From Halonotius aquaticus (GTDB lineage Archaea > Halobacteriota > Halobacteria > Halobacteriales > Haloferacaceae), in NCBI RefSeq assembly GCF_003605575.1, contig NZ_QKNY01000003.1, positions 62,001-126,000 on the forward strand: a stretch of DNA of 64,000 nt, written 5' to 3'. Made by a program: the position numbers and the translations under genes. Below are positions 60,909 through 64,000 of this stretch, piece by piece; the stretch's first letter is position 1, and each line of letters starts with the position of its first letter. A model generated the notes under the pieces. That model saw nothing but the letters and a program-made list of their open reading frames with translations, did no database searches and had not been told where the DNA came from.

Positions 60909-62067
60909 CACTGACGAAATAGAGTCAGTACGAATTTTCGACACGACGCTGCGTGATGGCGAACAGTCACCACGCACCTCGTTTGATTACAACGACAAAC
61001 GCGCCATCGCCGAGCTGCTGGACGAGATGGGCACCCACGTCATCGAGGCTGGGTTCCCCGTCAACTCCGACCCCGAGTTCGAGGCCGTCTCGGACATCGC
61101 GGCGGCGACCGATGCGACGACCTGCGGGCTCGCCCGCGTCGTCGAGAAGGACGTCCAAGCGGCGATCGACGCTGGCGTCGACATGGTGCACATCTTCGTT
61201 TCGACGAGCGATGTGCAGCTCCAAGACTCGATGCACGCAAGCCGCGAGGAGGCGGTCAACCGCGCGGTCAAAAGCGTCGAGCAGGTTCGCGATGCGGGCT
61301 TGGAGGTCATGTTCTCGCCGATGGATGCGACTCGCACCAACGAGTCGTTCCTCGTCGAGGTCGTCGAGGCGGTCAGCGAGGCCGGCGTCGATTGGATCAA
61401 CATCCCCGACACCTGTGGCGTCGCAACCCCAACCCGGTTTGCGAAGCTCATCAGGCTTGTCGGCGAACACACCGACGCCCGGATCGACGTCCACACCCAC
61501 GACGACTTCGGGCTGGCGACCGCCAACGCGATGTCGGGCTTCGAGGCCGGCGCCCACCAAGCGCAGGTCTCGGTCAACGGCATCGGCGAACGCGCGGGCA
61601 ACGCGGCCTTCGAGGAGGTCGTCATGTCCGCCGAGAGCCTCTACAACGTTGACACCGGCATCGACACGACCCGAATCACCGAGCTGGCGAAGCTCGTCGA
61701 GGAGAAGTCGACGATCCCGATCCCGGTCAACAAGGCGGTCGTCGGCGACAACGCCTTCGCCCACGAAAGCGGCATCCACGCCGCGGGCGTCATGGAGAAC
61801 ACCGACACCTTCGAACCCGGCGTGATGACCCCCGAGATGGTCGGCGCGTCCCGGGAGTTCGTCCTTGGGAAACACACCGGCACCCACTCGGTTCGGAAAC
61901 GCTTGGAGGAGCTCAACTACGAGCCCAGCGATTCGGAGGTTCGGGCGGTCACCAAACTCGTCAAAGAGTTCGGTGCCGAGAAGGAGCAGGTCACCGACAG
62001 CGTGATCGCGCGCTTCGCCGAGGAGGTCGGTGTCAGCGAGATCGACTCAGAGGAGGTACGGGTCTAA
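60901..62067 (+). CDS. leuA: 2-isopropylmalate synthase / (R)-citramalate synthase family enzyme
   Basis: The 388-residue (from TTG 60901) DRE-TIM metallolyase begins TNTDEIESVRIFDTTLRDGEQSP, where DTTLRDGEQ carries the metal and catalytic residues. HVIEAGFPVNSD, VDVHTHDDFGLATANA (the HxH metal pair) and NGIGERAGNAAFEEVVM follow. It condenses acetyl-CoA with a 2-oxo acid, for leucine or, via citramalate, isoleucine. It lacks the C-terminal regulatory LeuA dimer domain (520-residue form), so feedback control by leucine at the protein is doubtful. The start is uncertain (see the frame at 60837). ilvB follows. Confidence 0.88.
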   Translation: MTNTDEIESVRIFDTTLRDGEQSPRTSFDYNDKRAIAELLDEMGTHVIEAGFPVNSDPEFEAVSDIAAATDATTCGLARVVEKDVQAAIDAGVDMVHIFVSTSDVQLQDSMHASREEAVNRAVKSVEQVRDAGLEVMFSPMDATRTNESFLVEVVEAVSEAGVDWINIPDTCGVATPTRFAKLIRLVGEHTDARIDVHTHDDFGLATANAMSGFEAGAHQAQVSVNGIGERAGNAAFEEVVMSAESLYNVDTGIDTTRITELAKLVEEKSTIPIPVNKAVVGDNAFAHESGIHAAGVMENTDTFEPGVMTPEMVGASREFVLGKHTGTHSVRKRLEELNYEPSDSEVRAVTKLVKEFGAEKEQVTDSVIARFAEEVGVSEIDSEEVRV

Positions 62068-62103
62068 TGCCCGTCCCCTGCTCGTTTGCACCCGGTGAGC
62101 GAC

Positions 62104-62135
62104 AGCCCCAGCCAACCGAGCGGGCAGCTGGGGCT
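62104..62135 (+). terminator. Strong hairpin after the leuA-type gene
   Basis: Perfect 9-bp arms agccccagc (62104-62112) and gctggggct (62127-62135) surround a 14-nt loop, 37 bp past the stop codon. No T tract follows, so it is not a classical intrinsic terminator; it may protect the mRNA 3' end or take part in the leader folding of the ilvB transcript. Confidence 0.5.
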
Positions 62136-62170
62136 TGGTGGTCAGTAGCACACCGATCACCGGAAACGCG

Positions 62171-62183
62171 TAACTATTATTAT
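62171..62183 (+). promoter_or_regulatory. TATA element of the ilvB leader
   Basis: The sequence taactattattat is the only AT-rich block between leuA and ilvB. Its centre (about 62177) predicts a transcription start near 62203-62209, so ATG 62209 of the leader frame would be leaderless and ilvB would have a leader of about 220 nt, exceptionally long for haloarchaea. Confidence 0.6.
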
Positions 62184-62208
62184 GAACCGTGTCATTTCTT
62201 CGGGTACG

Positions 62209-62286
62209 ATGCCACAGCAACTCCCTCTCGGCGCGGCGGTCGACCGAGTCAGTGCTGTCGGCGTACGCGGTATTGTAGGGGTCTAA
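62209..62286 (+). CDS. Branched-chain-rich leader peptide of ilvB, 25 codons
   Basis: From ATG 62209 the frame encodes 25 residues, of which six are Val, two Leu and one Ile. Its second half is almost Val every third codon and ends in IVGV. An in-frame ATG at 62182 would add nine residues but lies over the TATA element. The TAA stop (62284-62286) falls within the hairpin at 62278-62290. The composition parallels bacterial ilv leader peptides whose stalling on Val/Ile/Leu codons controls attenuation. This is a hypothesis from sequence. Confidence 0.5.
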   Translation: MPQQLPLGAAVDRVSAVGVRGIVGV

Positions 62287-62303
62287 CCCCGACTCCACTT
62301 TTT
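62278..62303 (+). terminator. Attenuator-like hairpin plus T5 tract in the ilvB leader
   Basis: The perfect stem ggggt (62278-62282) pairs with acccc (62286-62290) around the loop cta, which holds the first bases of the leader stop codon. After gactcca-c, a run of five T (62299-62303) follows. A ribosome on the last Val codons would melt this stem. Archaeal RNA polymerase stops mainly at T runs; whether the stem matters is untested. Confidence 0.45.
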
Positions 62304-62426
62304 ATCCCCAACTCCGGCGTTCGATCCACACCCGCAGTAGGTGTCGAACTCACACAAACCCGACAGCAAACCATGTATTCACCATCACACACAACACGCG
62401 ACCGACCGACCACAGGAGCAGGCCAA

Positions 62427-64000
62427 TGAGCGAAACAGCGAAATCACATCCCGACGCCGACGAGGAATCGACAACCGATGACACGACCGCGGAAGCGACG
62501 ACGGCCGAGGCCGACAGCGGACGGACGCCCGTCACCGACGGCTCGACGGCCATCGTTCGCGCACTCGAAAACGGCGGCGTCGAGCACGCCTTCGGCGTCC
62601 AGGGCGGGGCGATCATGCCCGTCTACGACGCGCTGTGGGACTCCGATATCGAACACATCACGATGGCCCACGAGCAGGGTGCGGCCCACGCGGCTGACGC
62701 CTACGGCGTCGTCGCCAACGAGCCCGGGATCGCGCTGGCCACCTCGGGGCCGGGCGCGACCAACCTCGTTACCGGCATCGCCGACGCCAACATGGACTCC
62801 GATGCGATGGTCGCCCTGACGGGCCAGGTTCCCAGCGACATGGTCGGTTCCGACGCTTTCCAAGAAACCGATACCACCGGCGTGACGATGCCGATCACGA
62901 AACACAACTGGTTCGCAGCCTCCGCCGACAGCATCGGCGACACCGTCGGCGAGGCCTTCGCGCTCTCTGAATCCGGCCGTCCCGGCCCGACGCTGGTCGA
63001 CCTCCCAAAGGACGTGAGCTTCGAGGAGACCGACAACGAGCCCGGCGAACCCGAACTTCCGCCGGGTCAGAAACCGCCAACCGAAGCCGATCAGGAGAAC
63101 GTCGAAGACGCCGCCCGCGCGATCGAACGCGCTGAAAAGCCGCTGCTGCTGCTCGGCGGCGGCGTCATCAAAGCTGAAGCCAGCGAGACCGCTCGCGAGT
63201 TCGCGCGCGAACACGGCATCCCGGTCGTGACGACGATGCCCGGCATCGGCAGCTACCCCGAAGACGACGAACTCTGTCTCTCGTGGGCCGGCATGCACGG
63301 CACCGGCTACGCCAACATGGCGATCACCCACACCGACTGCTTGATCGGCGTCGGCACCCGCTTCGACGACCGACTGACCGGCGGCATCGACACCTTCGCG
63401 CCGGAAGCTGAGGTCGTCCACGTCGATATCGACCCTGCCGAGATCTCGAAAAATATCCACGCCGACTACCCCTGTATCGGCGACGCGGGGACGGTGCTCG
63501 ACCAACTCACCGAGGAGATGGAGCATGAACCCGATGCCCGCGAGTGGCGCGAGCAGTGTCAGACGTGGAAAAACGAGTATCCGATGGATTACTCGATCGA
63601 CAAGGACGCGCCGCTGCGACCGGAGTTCGTCGTCGAGGCCTTCGACGAGGCGACCGACGACGACACCATCGTCACCAGCGGTGTCGGGCAACACCAGATG
63701 TGGGCCTCCCAGTACTGGGAGTTCACCGAGCCGCGCACGTGGGTCTCTTCCCACGGCCTCGGCACGATGGGCTACGGCCTGCCGGCGACCATCGGCGCGC
63801 GCTTCGCCGCTGACGACGACCAGGACGTGGTCTGTTTCGACGGCGACGGCTCCTTTTTGATGACGATCCAGGAGCTGTCGGTCGCCGTCCGCGAAAACCT
63901 TGATATCACAGTCGCCGTCCTCAACAACGAGTACGTCGGGATGGTTCGGCAGTGGCAGGACGCCTTCTTCGAGGGTCGCCACATGGCATCGGAGTACAAC
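62427..64000 (+). CDS. ilvB: Acetolactate synthase large subunit (3' end beyond the window)
   Basis: This ThDP enzyme makes acetolactate or acetohydroxybutyrate, the first common step to Val, Leu and Ile. About 524 residues are visible. After an acidic 30-residue extension come GVEHAFGVQGGAIMPVYDAL, the catalytic Glu in TMAHEQGAAHAADAY, SGPGATNLVTGIADA, the FAD-linker domain (GTRFDDRLTGG), and the ThDP-binding GDGSFLMTIQEL with the start of LNNEYVGMVRQWQ. Roughly the last 60 residues are cut off. It starts 140 bp after the attenuator-like hairpin; ilvN and ilvC are expected next. Confidence 0.96.

Noticed and set aside
60576-60977. N-terminal extension of the DUF2892 protein by about 130 residues
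   Set aside because: It would overlap the leuA promoter and start; the extra sequence is Ser/Arg/Val-rich, and the family is only about 70-90 residues.
62444-63982. Long open frame on the minus strand over ilvB
   Set aside because: It is a GC-rich antisense shadow: composition is Val/Gly/Asp/Arg-heavy with no domain, while the plus strand shows every acetolactate synthase motif.
1-64000. CRISPR arrays, insertion sequences, integrase or phage genes, rRNA
   Set aside because: No regularly spaced repeats, transposase/integrase motifs or rRNA signatures were seen on either strand.

Overview
The window is a 64 kb piece of a halophilic archaeal (class Halobacteria) chromosome. The evidence is high GC with strong G/C third-position bias, very acidic proteins, archaeal LonB, a thermosome subunit, a halocyanin, a KaiC-like ATPase, a haloarchaeal-type transducer, TAT-lipoprotein signals, TATA elements 25-30 nt before start codons (leaderless transcripts) and archaeal aromatic biosynthesis by the ADH route. 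I see no rRNA, CRISPR, insertion sequence or prophage. It reads as core chromosome with one accessory-looking patch at about 56.4-60.3 kb.

Layout. 0-9.4 kb: end of a universal stress protein, a zinc microprotein, a DtxR-type metal regulator, a threonine-synthase-like protein without the PLP lysine, an alpha/beta-hydrolase-like lipoprotein without the nucleophile serine, an FAD amine oxidase, a phosphoesterase/regulator divergent pair, a membrane J-protein, an MTH865 protein, a membrane-anchored halocyanin and a glycosyltransferase. 9.6-13.8 kb: B12-binding subunit of methylmalonyl-CoA mutase with its MeaB GTPase, a HEAT-repeat protein and a zinc-finger/RecA-like protein. 13.9-18.4 kb: trpC-trpB-trpA-ADH synthase operon, read leftwards, with a striking operator array in front of trpC, and a divergent MGMT-like protein. 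18.4-30.3 kb: lonB, NAD and SAM-hydrolase genes, a translationally coupled kaiC/histidine kinase pair, thermosome, amidohydrolase, GT2 and a winged-helix regulator. 30.4-45.2 kb: methyltransferase, TRAM protein, MscS channel, alcohol dehydrogenase, membrane proteins, a PAS histidine kinase, TetR regulator, LOG-like protein, SDR, secreted protein, ZIP transporter, PQQ-type sugar dehydrogenase and a large surface protein. 45.3-56.2 kb: tRNA-Gln, sucCD, XPD/DinG helicase, thioredoxins, riboflavin reductase, cobalamin adenosyltransferase, tRNA-Val and a chemotaxis-type transducer. 56.4-60.3 kb: a GH5 glycanase lipoprotein and two paralogous processive-type GT2 synthases. 60.3-64 kb: leuA/cimA-type synthase and the 5' part of ilvB.

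Best leads. (1) The leuA-ilvB region carries short leaderless upstream reading frames. The one before ilvB is rich in Val/Leu/Ile codons and its stop lies in the loop of a hairpin followed by a U5 tract, which is the layout of a translation-coupled attenuator. (2) trpC has three TGTAC boxes spaced exactly 10 bp over its TATA-to-start region; TGTACA is the TRP-box core known from a methanogen regulator. (3) Two DtxR-type iron boxes lie in a gene-free spacer. (4) The GT2/GT2/GH5 cluster looks like an archaeal exopolysaccharide locus with a synthase and a matching endoglycanase. (5) Three proteins keep an enzyme fold but have lost the key catalytic residue. All functional statements are from reading the sequence and known families; no database search was run.
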